From contig QQVP01000135.1 of NCBI GenBank assembly GCA_003389215.1, positions 19,812 to 83,811 on the forward strand: a DNA stretch of 64,000 nt, read 5' to 3'. Origin of the DNA: Planctomycetota bacterium (lineage in GTDB: Bacteria > Planctomycetota > Planctomycetia > Pirellulales > UBA7805). The notes under the pieces were generated by a model. It searched no databases, was not told the origin of the DNA, and worked only from the letters and a program-made list of their open reading frames with translations. Below, piece after piece: positions 26,325-35,394 of this stretch (positions are counted from its first letter, which is position 1; each line of letters begins with the position of its first letter). Made by a program: the position numbers and the translations under genes.

Positions 26325-27617
26325 CTACTTGAGCAACTGCTCGAGTTGCTCCGGCAGATCGTCGGCGCGGACCCCGCGGGCCAGGACGTTGCCGTCCTGA
26401 TCGACCAGAATCTGCTCGGGGATCGAATTGACGAAGTACTTCTCCGCCGCCGGATGGGGACCGTCGGCGTGGTGCAGCACGGTCCACGGCATCCCCTTGG
26501 TGGCCATAAAGCGGGCCAGCTCACTCTGATTCTCATCGAGGCTGATCCCGACCACCTCGAACCCGCGCTCGCGATACTCATCGTAGACTTCGCGGAGTCG
26601 CGGCATTTCCTCCAGGCAGGCGTGGCACCAGGTGGCCCAGAAGTTGACCAGCACGACCTTGCCGCGATACGCCTGCCAATCGAAGTCAGTGCCCTGGTAG
26701 GTTTTCCCGCTCAATTCCATCGGTTGGCCGATCATCTCGAAGGAGCGTGCCGAACCTTCGAAGTACTCGATGTACGACGCGAATTCGCTGGCGCCCGTGG
26801 CGGCCAGAATGTCGGCCGCCTTGCGATAGGCGGTGGCCTTCAGTTCGGCGTTGGACGTCTCCTCGATCTCCTGCAGCGTTAGTTGCAGCATCGTCAGGTA
26901 CTTTTCCTTCAACGTTTCCAGGTCGGCGTTGCCGGCCCGTTCGGCGATCTCGTTGAAGATGGCCGACTGCTCTTCGGCCGCGACGAGCGGAATACGGATC
27001 ACGCGGGCCTGGATGCGAAGCTGATCGATCACGTCGGCCAGCTTGCTTTCCTCCATGGCTGAGAAGATGTCGGCGAACTCGGCCATGGCCTGCGAGGCCA
27101 ACTCCCGTTCGTCGATGCCGCGCAACTGCTCGACGGTAAACATGAAGCGATCGACGTGTTCCATCGCCGCCACGGGGCTCTGCTTGCCCGCCTCACGGAC
27201 GACTTCAAGCAGCTCGGCCACCGTCTCGCGCCGCTGCTCCTCGTCGGCCAAGACGATCGTCGCCAGGCGAATGTCGAGGGCCTCCAAGGCCGCCCGCTGG
27301 TGGAGGGTCGAGGTGGGATCCGGGTGCAGCTCCATGATCTTTGCCGCGGCCGCCGCGATGGCTTTGGGAAGCTGTTCGTAATGACGTTCCGCGTCGGGGT
27401 TTGTGCGCGGTTCGTATTGCTTCAGGTTCTCGATGAACTCAAACAGGGCCTCGGCATCGCCGTCCGGCAGGGCATAGCGATCGGCCGATCGGCTGTCGAC
27501 CGGCGTGGTCAGCAGCGGGGGCGACTTGCCGTCGGCGGACGAGTCGCTGCAACTGACCAGGACCACGGCGAACGTCGCCAGGAGCAGACACGAGGCAATC
27601 AACATAACGCGAGGCAT
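26325..27617 (-). CDS. TlpA-like thioredoxin-domain lipoprotein
   Basis: A 430-residue protein with a lipobox at LVSC (Cys23), a long helical N-terminal region (about 40-300) of unknown role, and a C-terminal thioredoxin fold. The redox motif is WCHAC (C331 and C334), followed by VVGISLDENQSELARF, the usual TlpA/ResA arrangement. It should reduce or exchange disulfides outside the cytoplasm, for example during cytochrome maturation. The many haem proteins in this window give a plausible but unproven context. The ATG at 27617 starts the signal peptide. Confidence 0.85.
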   Translation of the reverse strand: MPRVMLIASCLLLATFAVVLVSCSDSSADGKSPPLLTTPVDSRSADRYALPDGDAEALFEFIENLKQYEPRTNPDAERHYEQLPKAIAAAAAKIMELHPDPTSTLHQRAALEALDIRLATIVLADEEQRRETVAELLEVVREAGKQSPVAAMEHVDRFMFTVEQLRGIDERELASQAMAEFADIFSAMEESKLADVIDQLRIQARVIRIPLVAAEEQSAIFNEIAERAGNADLETLKEKYLTMLQLTLQEIEETSNAELKATAYRKAADILAATGASEFASYIEYFEGSARSFEMIGQPMELSGKTYQGTDFDWQAYRGKVVLVNFWATWCHACLEEMPRLREVYDEYRERGFEVVGISLDENQSELARFMATKGMPWTVLHHADGPHPAAEKYFVNSIPEQILVDQDGNVLARGVRADDLPEQLEQLLK

Positions 27618-28017
27618 GCGAGTTTCCTTGAATCGAGAATATAGGGGTCGGCCGGGTGCCCAAGAGGGGTGCCAGAGAGGGCGAAGCGTAGCCAACCAAG
27701 GCGGCGACCGCAACGGCGGACCCGCCATGATGGCGTGCTGGCACGCTTCTCTCTGTAGGCTTTACGGAGCGAAGGACGCTTTGGTTCCGGACGAAACCGA
27801 ACAAGAAGGCCTAAATTCCCCGCCATCGAGGGAATTGTGTGGGGTTTCTCACATCCACGGCACCCGCCTGACGGCTGCTGCCGCGAACGGGGACGCGGAT
27901 GCTGTCGCGCCCGCCAGGCGGCCGCTTTCCTACAATAGGCGAGGCGGGCGAGCAGACCACGGCCGCAGCGGTCGATTCCACCCCCGGTTGGTCTCCCGAG
28001 ATGACGGTCTCCAGCAT
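27618..28017. other. Intergenic region with a small inverted repeat
   Basis: Divergent spacer between the TlpA-like and HD-domain genes. GTGCCAG (27669-27675) and CTGGCAC (27738-27744) form a 7-base inverted repeat enclosing 62 bases. It may be a small palindromic repeat, but only one copy is in the window. No gene is supported. Confidence 0.4.
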
Positions 28018-28716
28018 ATGAATGAGAAGCAACGCAGGCAGATCGTATGGGAAGCGGCCCGCCTGCTGCATACCCATCAGGAGGAGGACGTCGAGCGGGC
28101 GAAGATGCGCGTTGCCCGGCAGATCTGTCACGGTCCGCTCCGTCGTGGCGAGCTGCCCACGAATCGCGAAATTCGCGAGGAGCTGCAGCGGATGCTCGTC
28201 GCAGACGACGAGTCACCTCACCCGGCGGCGACCGTTGCGGCGACCGATCTGGATCGCTATCACTACTTCGCGATCCTGCTACGGCCGCTGGAAGAAGTCA
28301 AACAGGATCCGGCCCGCCACCCCGAGGGCGATGTCCTGTATCACAGCCTGCAGGTCTTCGAGCTGGCTCGCGACCGCCTGCCCTACGACGAAGAGTTTCT
28401 GTTGGCGGCCTTGCTGCACGACGTGGGCAAAGCGATTGATCGTCGCAACCACGTGGCGGCGGGACTGCAGGCGCTCGTGGGGTTCATCTCGCCCCGGACG
28501 GCGTGGTTGATCGAACATCACTCGGAGGCGAATCAGTTGCGGCAGGGCACGATTGGGGCGCGGCTGCGGCGCCGACTCGAGGCCGATGAGAATTTTGACG
28601 AGTTGATGTTGCTTTCCGAATGCGACCGCGAGGGTCGCTGTCAGGGCGTCAACGTTCCCGAGGTGGAGGAGGCCCTCGAGTACATTCGAGGACTGGCCGA
28701 TGAGCATGGCGAGTAA
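28018..28716 (+). CDS. HD-domain protein
   Basis: A 232-residue protein with an HD metal-dependent phosphohydrolase core: His109 in VLYHSLQVF, His134-Asp135 in LLHDVGKA, and later His residues in IEHHSE (167-168). The N-terminal 80 residues are helical, with RVARQICHGP near residue 31. HD proteins of this layout cleave phosphate esters of nucleotides or RNA ends; the exact substrate is unknown. The ATG at 28018 starts the conserved helix; an upstream open frame lacks protein character. The GNAT gene begins inside its last codons, so they are probably co-translated. Confidence 0.75.
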   Translation: MNEKQRRQIVWEAARLLHTHQEEDVERAKMRVARQICHGPLRRGELPTNREIREELQRMLVADDESPHPAATVAATDLDRYHYFAILLRPLEEVKQDPARHPEGDVLYHSLQVFELARDRLPYDEEFLLAALLHDVGKAIDRRNHVAAGLQALVGFISPRTAWLIEHHSEANQLRQGTIGARLRRRLEADENFDELMLLSECDREGRCQGVNVPEVEEALEYIRGLADEHGE

Positions 28717-29239
28717 ACCGGCGGGGCCCATCGTCCTCCAGCTGACCCGCGTCATGACCGCGCCGCCTGAGGCGATCGCGGTTGTCGGTTTTCGTGTGCG
28801 GACGTTTTGCGACGAGCGGGACGTCGATCTGTGGCTCGACATCCGGCGTCGCGCCTTTGCCAAAGAGCGAGTCGGCGTTCGTGGCTGGACGCGCGACGAC
28901 TTTCGCCAGGAGTTCTTCGACAAGCCGTGGTGGGACCCCGAGCGGCTCTGGTTCGTCGAACCGGTCGTGCCGGAAGGCGAAGTTGCGTCCGCCGTGGCGA
29001 CCGTTGCCTTGGCCGCCCGTGGCGATTCGACCGAAGCGCAGCCGGTCGTGCATTGGCTCGCGGTGTTGCCCGGCTATCGCCGTCGCGGCCTGGGCCGGCT
29101 GCTGATGAACACGCTCGAGAGGTACTGCTGGGAGCACGGTTTTCCGCGCGTTGCCTTGGAAACGCACCGCGATTGGGACCGCGCGGTCCAGTTCTACCAG
29201 GCGCTCGGCTATCGCGCCGGCGAAGCGGGAGACGTGTGA
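28700..29239 (+). CDS. GNAT-family N-acetyltransferase
   Basis: A 179-residue protein with the acetyl-CoA pyrophosphate-binding motif in WLAVLPGYRRRGLGRLLM (about 116-133) and the C-terminal FYQALGYRAG strand-turn of GNAT enzymes. It overlaps the 3' end of the HD-domain gene by 17 bases. The acceptor (a small molecule, protein or peptide) cannot be deduced. Confidence 0.85.
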   Translation: MSMASKPAGPIVLQLTRVMTAPPEAIAVVGFRVRTFCDERDVDLWLDIRRRAFAKERVGVRGWTRDDFRQEFFDKPWWDPERLWFVEPVVPEGEVASAVATVALAARGDSTEAQPVVHWLAVLPGYRRRGLGRLLMNTLERYCWEHGFPRVALETHRDWDRAVQFYQALGYRAGEAGDV

Positions 29240-29287
29240 GGCGAGATCGGTTCCTCCGGCAGCCGCGACCGGTTGGCGAAAATCGCG

Positions 29288-29917
29288 CTAGCGATCGATA
29301 ACGACCCGGCCGCCTTCGATCCGGACTTTGCCCGCCGCGTAGAGTTGGAGCACCTCGGGATACGCCTCGCATTCGACGGCAAAGACCCGGCGGGCGAGCG
29401 TCTCCGGGTTGTCGTCCGCCAGCACCGGCACCTCGCGCTGTAGGACGATCGGTCCGTGGTCGTACTCGTTGTCGACGAAGTGAATCGTGCAGCCGGAGAC
29501 CTTTTCGCCCGCATCGAGCACCGCCTGATGCACGCGGAGGCCGTAGTAGCCCTCGCCGCAGAACTTGGGGATGAGCGAGGGGTGGATGTTGAGCACGCGG
29601 TCGGCAAAGTCGTCGGGAATTCGCACCAGCTTGAGAAAGCCGCCCATCACGACACAATCGACGTCGGCCGTGCGGCAGGGATCGAAGATCGCCGCCGAAA
29701 ATTCTTCGAGCGTGGCGAACGAGCGCCGCTCGGCGACGACGGTAGGAATGCCCGCCGCCTTCGCAAATTCGAGTCCGCCGGCAGCCGCGTTGCTCGACAC
29801 GACGACAGCAATCTCGGCGGACAGCACGCCGGCGGCAATCTTCTCCAGCAGGTTCTTGAGCGTCGTCCCGCCGCCGGAAATCAACACCGCGATTCGCAAC
29901 GGGTCGTTCCTGCTCAT
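29288..29917 (-). CDS. purN: Phosphoribosylglycinamide formyltransferase
   Basis: A 209-residue GART enzyme catalysing formylation of GAR in purine synthesis. Seen motifs: the N-terminal ISGGGTTLKNL, the NIHPSLIPKF motif with the catalytic Asn-His pair, then GCTIHFVDNEYDHGPIVLQ with the catalytic Asp. Length is standard. The ATG (29917) overlaps the ileS stop by ATGA, so translation is coupled to ileS. purN is not usually paired with ileS in bacteria; this looks like a local arrangement. Confidence 0.93.
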   Translation of the reverse strand: MSRNDPLRIAVLISGGGTTLKNLLEKIAAGVLSAEIAVVVSSNAAAGGLEFAKAAGIPTVVAERRSFATLEEFSAAIFDPCRTADVDCVVMGGFLKLVRIPDDFADRVLNIHPSLIPKFCGEGYYGLRVHQAVLDAGEKVSGCTIHFVDNEYDHGPIVLQREVPVLADDNPETLARRVFAVECEAYPEVLQLYAAGKVRIEGGRVVIDR

Positions 29918-32900
29918 GATGCCGCCCGGCGAACATAGACCCGCACGCGCTCCGACCCGACCGAGATCTCGATCGGCTCGACGCCCTCGAGCGGCCCCAG
30001 CTTGAGTTCGACGGCGAGCGTTTCCTGAGTGATGTACGCGAGAAAGGTGTCGACCGCCGCGCGAATCTCGGCTGCGTTGGTCTCGATGCCGACTTCGATG
30101 CGGTCGGTAAACTCGCAGCCCATCTCCTTGCGCTGATCTTGAATCACGCGGACCAAGTCGCGGGCGATCCCCTCGGCCAACAGCTCGGGCGTCAGCTCGG
30201 TGTCCAGTACGACGACACACTGCTGACCCTGGGCCGCCGACCAGCCCTCTTTGGCCTGTAAGCGAACCTGGATGTCCTCGTCGCTGAGCTCGACCGTCTC
30301 GTCGCCCAGGGCCAGCTCGACCTTGCCGTCGCGCTTCAGCTGAGCGAGCAACGTGGCCCCGTCGGCCTCGCCCAGGGCCTTCTTCACCGCGGGCATCTGC
30401 TTGCCCACCCGCGGACCGAGTCGCTTGAAGTCGGGCTGAACCTGGTAGTCGATGTACTTTTCCGGCTCGCTGGTGAACTCGAGCGACTTGACGTTCAGCT
30501 CTTCGCAGATCAGCGCGCCGTGCGATTCGAGCCAGTCGCGGTGTTCGTCGCTGGCCAGCACGATCTCGACCTTCGCCAGGGGTTGGCGGACCTTCAGCTT
30601 GGCGTTCATGCGGGCCGCCCGACCGAGCGAGGAGATTTCGCGACCGAGCGACATCCCTTGGCTGAGCTGCTCGTCAAGCAGCTCGGCATTCGGCTTTGGA
30701 TAGTCGCACAGATGGACGCTCTCCCGCGCCCGCTCGGCAAAGATGCCGGCGGCCAGGTTCTGCCACAACTCTTCGGCCAGGAAGGGCACGAACGGGGCGA
30801 TCAGCTTGCTCAGCGTGGTCAGGCACTCGTAGGTCGTCCAATAGGCGTCCAGTTTTTCCGGGGCGGTCTTGTCATTGGCCCAGAACCGAGGTCGAGCCCG
30901 TCGCAGATACCAATTGCTCAGCGAGTCGACGCAGTCGGTGATCGCCGTGCAGGCGGCAAAGTTGTCGTAGCGGTCCATGCACTCGATGACCACGCCGGCC
31001 GTTCGTTGCAGCTCACTGAGGATCCAACGGTCCAACTCCGACCGCTGGGCCACGGTCCGGTAGCCGGCCGCCGTAGACAGGGTCGCCGAGTCGAGCTGGT
31101 CGACCTGACCGGCGATCAACTCGCTCGGATCGAAACCGTCGATGTTGGCGTAGATGACGAAGAAGCTGTAGACGTTCCACAGCCGCAGCAGAAACTCGGG
31201 AATGCTCTCCTTGATCGCCTGCTCGCTGTAGATGATCGACGACCAGGGCGGCTGCTTGGCGAAGAAGTACCATCGCAAGGCGTCGGCGCCGTGCAGATCG
31301 AAGATTTCGCCCGGCTCGCGATAGTTGCGCTTGCTCTTCGCCATCTTCGTGCCGTCTTCGCCCAGCATCAAACCCAGCACGATGCAATTGCGATACGGAT
31401 GGGGCAGCGCGGGCGGCGCAGCGGCCTGGCCGCCACTTTGACTGTCGGACGCTCCCTGCTTGTCGAAGAGCAGCGTGCTGATGGCCAACAGGCTGTAAAA
31501 CCAGCCGCGGGTCTGGTCGAGCGCCTCGCTGATGAAGTCGGCCGGGAACTGCGAGCCGAAGTCGGACTCGCCCGTGTGCGGATATCCCCACTGCGCAAAG
31601 GGCATCGCCCCGGAATCGAACCAGCAGTCGATCACTTCCGGCACGCGGCGCATCCGCGCCCCGGCGGCAAACGGCGAGTCGTAGGTGATCTCGTCGATGT
31701 ACGGCTTGTGAACCTTGAGATCCTCGGGCAACTCGGGTCGGGCCTGCTTGGCCGACTCCCAGGCCTGCACGCCGTCGACACCCGGCTTGGCGAGCAACTC
31801 CTCGTAGCTGGCGATCGCCTCCTTCCGACCGGTCTCTTCGCAGACCCAGATCGGCAGCGGCGTTCCCCAAAAACGTTCTCGCGACAACGCCCAGTCGACG
31901 TTCGTCTCCAGGAAATTGCCGAACCGTCCGTCGCGAATGTGGTCGGGCAACCAATTGATCTGCCGGTTGTTTTCCAGCATCTGCTCTTTGAAGGCGGTCG
32001 TGCGGATAAACCAGCTCTCGCGCGGATACTGAATCAGCGGATCCTCGTCCGCCCGCCAGCAGAAGGGATAGTCGTGCAGGTACTGTTCCAGATGATAGAG
32101 CAGACCGCGATCGCGAAGATTGCGCGTAATGTCTTTGTCGGCCTCTTTGACCCAGCGACCTTGATAGTCGAGGGCCTCGGCGGTGAAGGTGCCGTCGGAG
32201 GCGACGGCGTTGATCAACTGCGGGCCCTCGCCTTCGACAAAGCGGGCCTGTTCGGCGACGAGTACGTCGTAGTCGACCTCGCCGAACGCGGGGGCCTGGT
32301 GAACCACGCCCGTGCCGCTCTCGGTGGTAACAAAGTCGGCCGCCACGACACGCCAGGCGACGCGCTCGGAGCCGCCGCCTGTCAGGCGACCGGTCTTCTC
32401 GCCGTCGGCCGCGTAGTAGTAGTCGAATGGCGGTCGATAACGACGGCCGACCAGGTCGCGACCCTTGAGGGTCGCAACGACCGGCAGCTCGCGTTTGACC
32501 TTGGTGGCGATCGACTCCACGAGCGCGGCGGCCAGGATCAGCTGCTGTCCGCTTTGTTCGTCGCGAACGACGGCATATTCAAGATCGGCGTCCACCGCCG
32601 CGAATTGATTGCTGGGCAAGGTCCAGGGCGTCGTCGTCCAGACCAGCAGGGCCGTGTCCGGCTCGTCGACCAGCGGAAAACGCACATAGACACTCGGGTC
32701 GGCAACCTCGCGATAACCTTGACCGACCTCGCCCGAGCTGAGCGCCGTGCCGCCCTGGGCCCACCACCAGACGATCTTGTGACCTTGGTACAACAGGTCG
32801 CGCTCGAAGAACGACTTGAGCGCCCACCAGACACTCTCGACGTAACTCTGGTGGTAGGTGACGTAGGCCTCGTCCAGGTCGATCCAGAAGCCGAGCCGCT

Positions 32901-33306
32901 CGGTGACCTGCTGCCATTGCTGCATATAGCGCCAGACGCTTTCCTGGCACTTGTGGATGAACGGCTCGACGCCGTACTCCTCGATTTCTTCCTTCGAGTG
33001 GATGCCGAGTTCCTTGCAGACCTCGACCTCGACCGGCAGCCCGTGGGTGTCCCAGCCCGCCTTGCGTTCGCACAGGTAGCCGCGCATCGTGCGATAGCGG
33101 GGAAAGAGATCCTTGATCGCCCGCGTCAGGCAGTGGCCGGGATGCGGCATGCCGTTGGCCGTCGGGGGACCTTCGTAGAAGACGAACTTCTCGCAGCCGG
33201 CCCGGGCCGCGAGCGACTTGTGATAGATCTTCCGCTCCCGCCAGAACTCCCCGATGCGGCTCTCCAGTTCTGGAAAACTGACCGAACCTTGGACCTGCTT
33301 GAACAT
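29914..33306 (-). CDS. ileS: Isoleucyl-tRNA synthetase
   Basis: The 1130-residue class I synthetase has the HIGH-equivalent HPGH at 55-58 in PPTANGMPHPGHCL, a CP1 editing domain with WTTTPWTLPSNQ, the KMSKS equivalent KMAKS in GTKMAKSKRNY, and a C-terminal anticodon-binding region. The length and motifs match the longer eukaryote-like IleS2 type, often linked to mupirocin resistance (family knowledge). The start at 33306 begins at the conserved N-terminus; no Shine-Dalgarno is obvious there, and an upstream ATG at 33378 in frame is less likely. An Ala/Gly-rich insert (SQSGGQAAAPPA) sits before the KMAKS region. Confidence 0.95.
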   Translation of the reverse strand: MFKQVQGSVSFPELESRIGEFWRERKIYHKSLAARAGCEKFVFYEGPPTANGMPHPGHCLTRAIKDLFPRYRTMRGYLCERKAGWDTHGLPVEVEVCKELGIHSKEEIEEYGVEPFIHKCQESVWRYMQQWQQVTERLGFWIDLDEAYVTYHQSYVESVWWALKSFFERDLLYQGHKIVWWWAQGGTALSSGEVGQGYREVADPSVYVRFPLVDEPDTALLVWTTTPWTLPSNQFAAVDADLEYAVVRDEQSGQQLILAAALVESIATKVKRELPVVATLKGRDLVGRRYRPPFDYYYAADGEKTGRLTGGGSERVAWRVVAADFVTTESGTGVVHQAPAFGEVDYDVLVAEQARFVEGEGPQLINAVASDGTFTAEALDYQGRWVKEADKDITRNLRDRGLLYHLEQYLHDYPFCWRADEDPLIQYPRESWFIRTTAFKEQMLENNRQINWLPDHIRDGRFGNFLETNVDWALSRERFWGTPLPIWVCEETGRKEAIASYEELLAKPGVDGVQAWESAKQARPELPEDLKVHKPYIDEITYDSPFAAGARMRRVPEVIDCWFDSGAMPFAQWGYPHTGESDFGSQFPADFISEALDQTRGWFYSLLAISTLLFDKQGASDSQSGGQAAAPPALPHPYRNCIVLGLMLGEDGTKMAKSKRNYREPGEIFDLHGADALRWYFFAKQPPWSSIIYSEQAIKESIPEFLLRLWNVYSFFVIYANIDGFDPSELIAGQVDQLDSATLSTAAGYRTVAQRSELDRWILSELQRTAGVVIECMDRYDNFAACTAITDCVDSLSNWYLRRARPRFWANDKTAPEKLDAYWTTYECLTTLSKLIAPFVPFLAEELWQNLAAGIFAERARESVHLCDYPKPNAELLDEQLSQGMSLGREISSLGRAARMNAKLKVRQPLAKVEIVLASDEHRDWLESHGALICEELNVKSLEFTSEPEKYIDYQVQPDFKRLGPRVGKQMPAVKKALGEADGATLLAQLKRDGKVELALGDETVELSDEDIQVRLQAKEGWSAAQGQQCVVVLDTELTPELLAEGIARDLVRVIQDQRKEMGCEFTDRIEVGIETNAAEIRAAVDTFLAYITQETLAVELKLGPLEGVEPIEISVGSERVRVYVRRAAS

Positions 33307-33520
33307 GGAAGAAGGGGGTAGGCGGCCGCGGCGGGGGTGAAATTCGGGACTCGAATACCGAACCCGAAAGTAGAACACGCCACCCCGCTTTTTTCAATCG
33401 GGTGCGTGGCCATGGCGATGCCACGAAGCGTGTACGAGAGCCGTCGGGGCCCGAGCCGGAGCGGGGCAATACGCAGCCACCAGAGCGGCGTCTGCTTCCC
33501 GAATTGCCGCGGTCGGTGGA

Positions 33521-34054
33521 CTACCGTTGCCGGGCGCCCGGCTGAATCGGCCCGAAGAAGTAGCCACCGGTACTCCGCTCGAACTGCATCCGTCCCACCT
33601 GATGTCCCGTGATCGTGCCGGGATAGTTGATCGGTCGACCTTGGCCCGTGGGCCGAATGCTCTGGGCGGCGCCGGTCAAGGGGTCGGCCAGCGGCAGCGT
33701 GAAGGGACTGGGAAAGAACTGCTGCTGCTGTTGTTGAATCTGCTGCTGACGCTGCAGATGCTGCAACTCGCCCTGCTGCTGTAGATCGAATTGCCGTTGT
33801 TGACGCTGCTGTTGCTGAAACTGCTGGTATTGTCGCTGGGTTTCGTTTTGCAGTTCCACCTGCGGCCGCACCAGGGTTTGGAAATTCAGGCCAGGGCCGG
33901 CGCCCGAGCGCAACAAGTTGAGGTAGGGGCTGACCGAGGGCGTCCGCACAAACTGATTGCCAGGTGCACGTGGGTCCTGGTATTGGGCTTCCGCCGTGGT
34001 GCCCACGAAGAGGAACAACGTACCTGCGGTAAGAACCAGAAATGAGTAACGCAT
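33521..34054 (-). CDS. Secreted glutamine-rich protein, unknown function
   Basis: A 177-residue protein with a signal peptide (MRYSFLVLTAGTLFLFVGTTAEA, shown here as residues 1-23). A strongly Gln-rich low-complexity region at about 70-112 contains runs such as QQQQQQ and RQQRQ. The C-terminus is Gly/Pro/Phe-rich (PGTITGHQVGRMQFE). Gln-rich secreted proteins of this sort recur in planctomycetes as envelope proteins of unknown role. It is followed in the minus direction by ileS, about 215 bases away. Confidence 0.7.
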   Translation of the reverse strand: MRYSFLVLTAGTLFLFVGTTAEAQYQDPRAPGNQFVRTPSVSPYLNLLRSGAGPGLNFQTLVRPQVELQNETQRQYQQFQQQQRQQRQFDLQQQGELQHLQRQQQIQQQQQQFFPSPFTLPLADPLTGAAQSIRPTGQGRPINYPGTITGHQVGRMQFERSTGGYFFGPIQPGARQR

Positions 34055-34153
34055 GAGTCCCTAGCCTCCTGTTGCGCGGTCACTTAACTCGCTTCCCTAT
34101 TCCTATTATTGGCCATTCGCCGCAGGCAGGTCAACATTTTGCCGAGCCGCAAT

Positions 34154-34315
34154 TAGAGCGCGTTTGGTTTATCTCTAGCGTCTTGGCTAGCTGCGGCGGT
34201 GCTTGGCTACGTCGAGGGTGCATCGACGAATCTACCAATTCGTCTGCTTCGATCTCCTTGCCAAACTTGCCTCGCCGGCGCCAACGACGCTACCCCTATC
34301 CTAAACACGCTCTAG
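34154..34315 (+). repeat. Repeat element copy C (~162-bp family with inverted ends)
   Basis: Third full copy, same orientation as copy A. It begins TAGAGCGCGTTTGG and ends AAACACGCTCTAG. The CTAG at the right end contains the TAG stop (complement at 34312-34314) of the polysaccharide export gene. The central hairpin GACGAAT...ATTCGTC is preserved. Confidence 0.85.
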
Positions 34316-35394
34316 AACGTGTTGTTGTTGTTTCGCGTACGGAACGAGATGCTCAACGTTCGAATCGCACTGGACGCCAGCGAGATGAAGGTCGCCGTGC
34401 GTTCCAGCGGCGAAATCACACGGAACATGAAGGTGTCGAGTGCCGTGAGTTTATTGCCCGAGATGTAGATGCGATCGCCGGGCAGAATCTGGTAATTCGT
34501 GGCGTTGGAACCGCGGGCCGTGATGGCGTGCCAATCGATCGGCAAACGGGTCTCGAAGCCGGCCTTGTCGGGACTGCGGCGAGCGATCCACATGTTCTCG
34601 CTCGAAAACGGCGCGAGCCCGCCGGTGTTGCTCAGCGCGTCCAGAACCGTTTCATTCCCGGTGATGGGAATGCGCAGCACCTGGTCGCCGCTTTCGGCGC
34701 TGGCCCCGTCGGAGATGATGTAGTACACCTTGCTCTGGAACGTGCTCACGTCGACGGCGACTTCGGGCTCCGCGAGAAACTCGGAAAGGTGTTCTTCGAT
34801 GGCGACCTTGGCCTCGCCAAGCGTCATGCCCGTGACGTAGACCTGGCCGTACAGTCCCAGATTCACGGTGCCGTCGGCGGCCACCTGGTGCTCGCCGGCG
34901 ATCTGCTGGGTGCCTGCCGTTTGGAACAGCGAGATCGAGACCGTGGTCAGCGCCAGCTGCTTGCTCAATTGTGCCTGCACGGCCTGGGTTGCTTCTTCGA
35001 TGGTCAGACCCATCACACTGACCGTGCCGTACGTCACGCCCAGGTTGAGAATGCCCGAGCCTTGGACCTGGTAGCGGCCGTCGATGGGAAAATCGGGCAG
35101 GGCCCCCGTGACGCGGATGTCGACGACGTCGAGCGGCTCCAGACGATAGGGCGGCTTGGGGACGACCTTCAGGGCATCGATCAGCAGCACGTCCGGCGGC
35201 TCGATGCGGTAGGGCGCGTGCGTCGTCCGCAGCTCGCCGTCGGGAACTTTCGCTTCGACCGGCACCGGAGGCAGCGACGCCTCGAGGGCACGATTCCGGT
35301 GCAATTGGTGACAGCCGGTCAGCAAGACCAGCAGGCCGAGCAGCGCGAGCGAGACGCGTCCGCGTGGCGAAAGTAGATGTTCGAAGCAGGCCAT
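34312..35394 (-). CDS. Polysaccharide export (Wza-like) lipoprotein
   Basis: The 360-residue protein has a lipobox at LLTGC (Cys28) and a Poly_export domain (about 60-180). The domain start is duplicated: PYRIEPPDVLLI, then PYRLEPLDVVDI 22 residues later. SLBB-like segments follow, including NYQILPGDRIYISG. Proteins of this family form the outer-membrane exit pore for capsule or exopolysaccharide. The ATG at 35394 follows AAAGGA. It is isolated from the glycan locus by 17 kb and has no Wzc-like partner nearby. The stop codon lies in repeat element C. Confidence 0.87.
   Translation of the reverse strand: MACFEHLLSPRGRVSLALLGLLVLLTGCHQLHRNRALEASLPPVPVEAKVPDGELRTTHAPYRIEPPDVLLIDALKVVPKPPYRLEPLDVVDIRVTGALPDFPIDGRYQVQGSGILNLGVTYGTVSVMGLTIEEATQAVQAQLSKQLALTTVSISLFQTAGTQQIAGEHQVAADGTVNLGLYGQVYVTGMTLGEAKVAIEEHLSEFLAEPEVAVDVSTFQSKVYYIISDGASAESGDQVLRIPITGNETVLDALSNTGGLAPFSSENMWIARRSPDKAGFETRLPIDWHAITARGSNATNYQILPGDRIYISGNKLTALDTFMFRVISPLERTATFISLASSAIRTLSISFRTRNNNNTF

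Noticed and set aside
30520..33321. 933-codon plus-strand open frame opposite ileS
   Set aside because: Fully contained in the antisense of a textbook isoleucyl-tRNA synthetase with HIGH- and KMSKS-type motifs.
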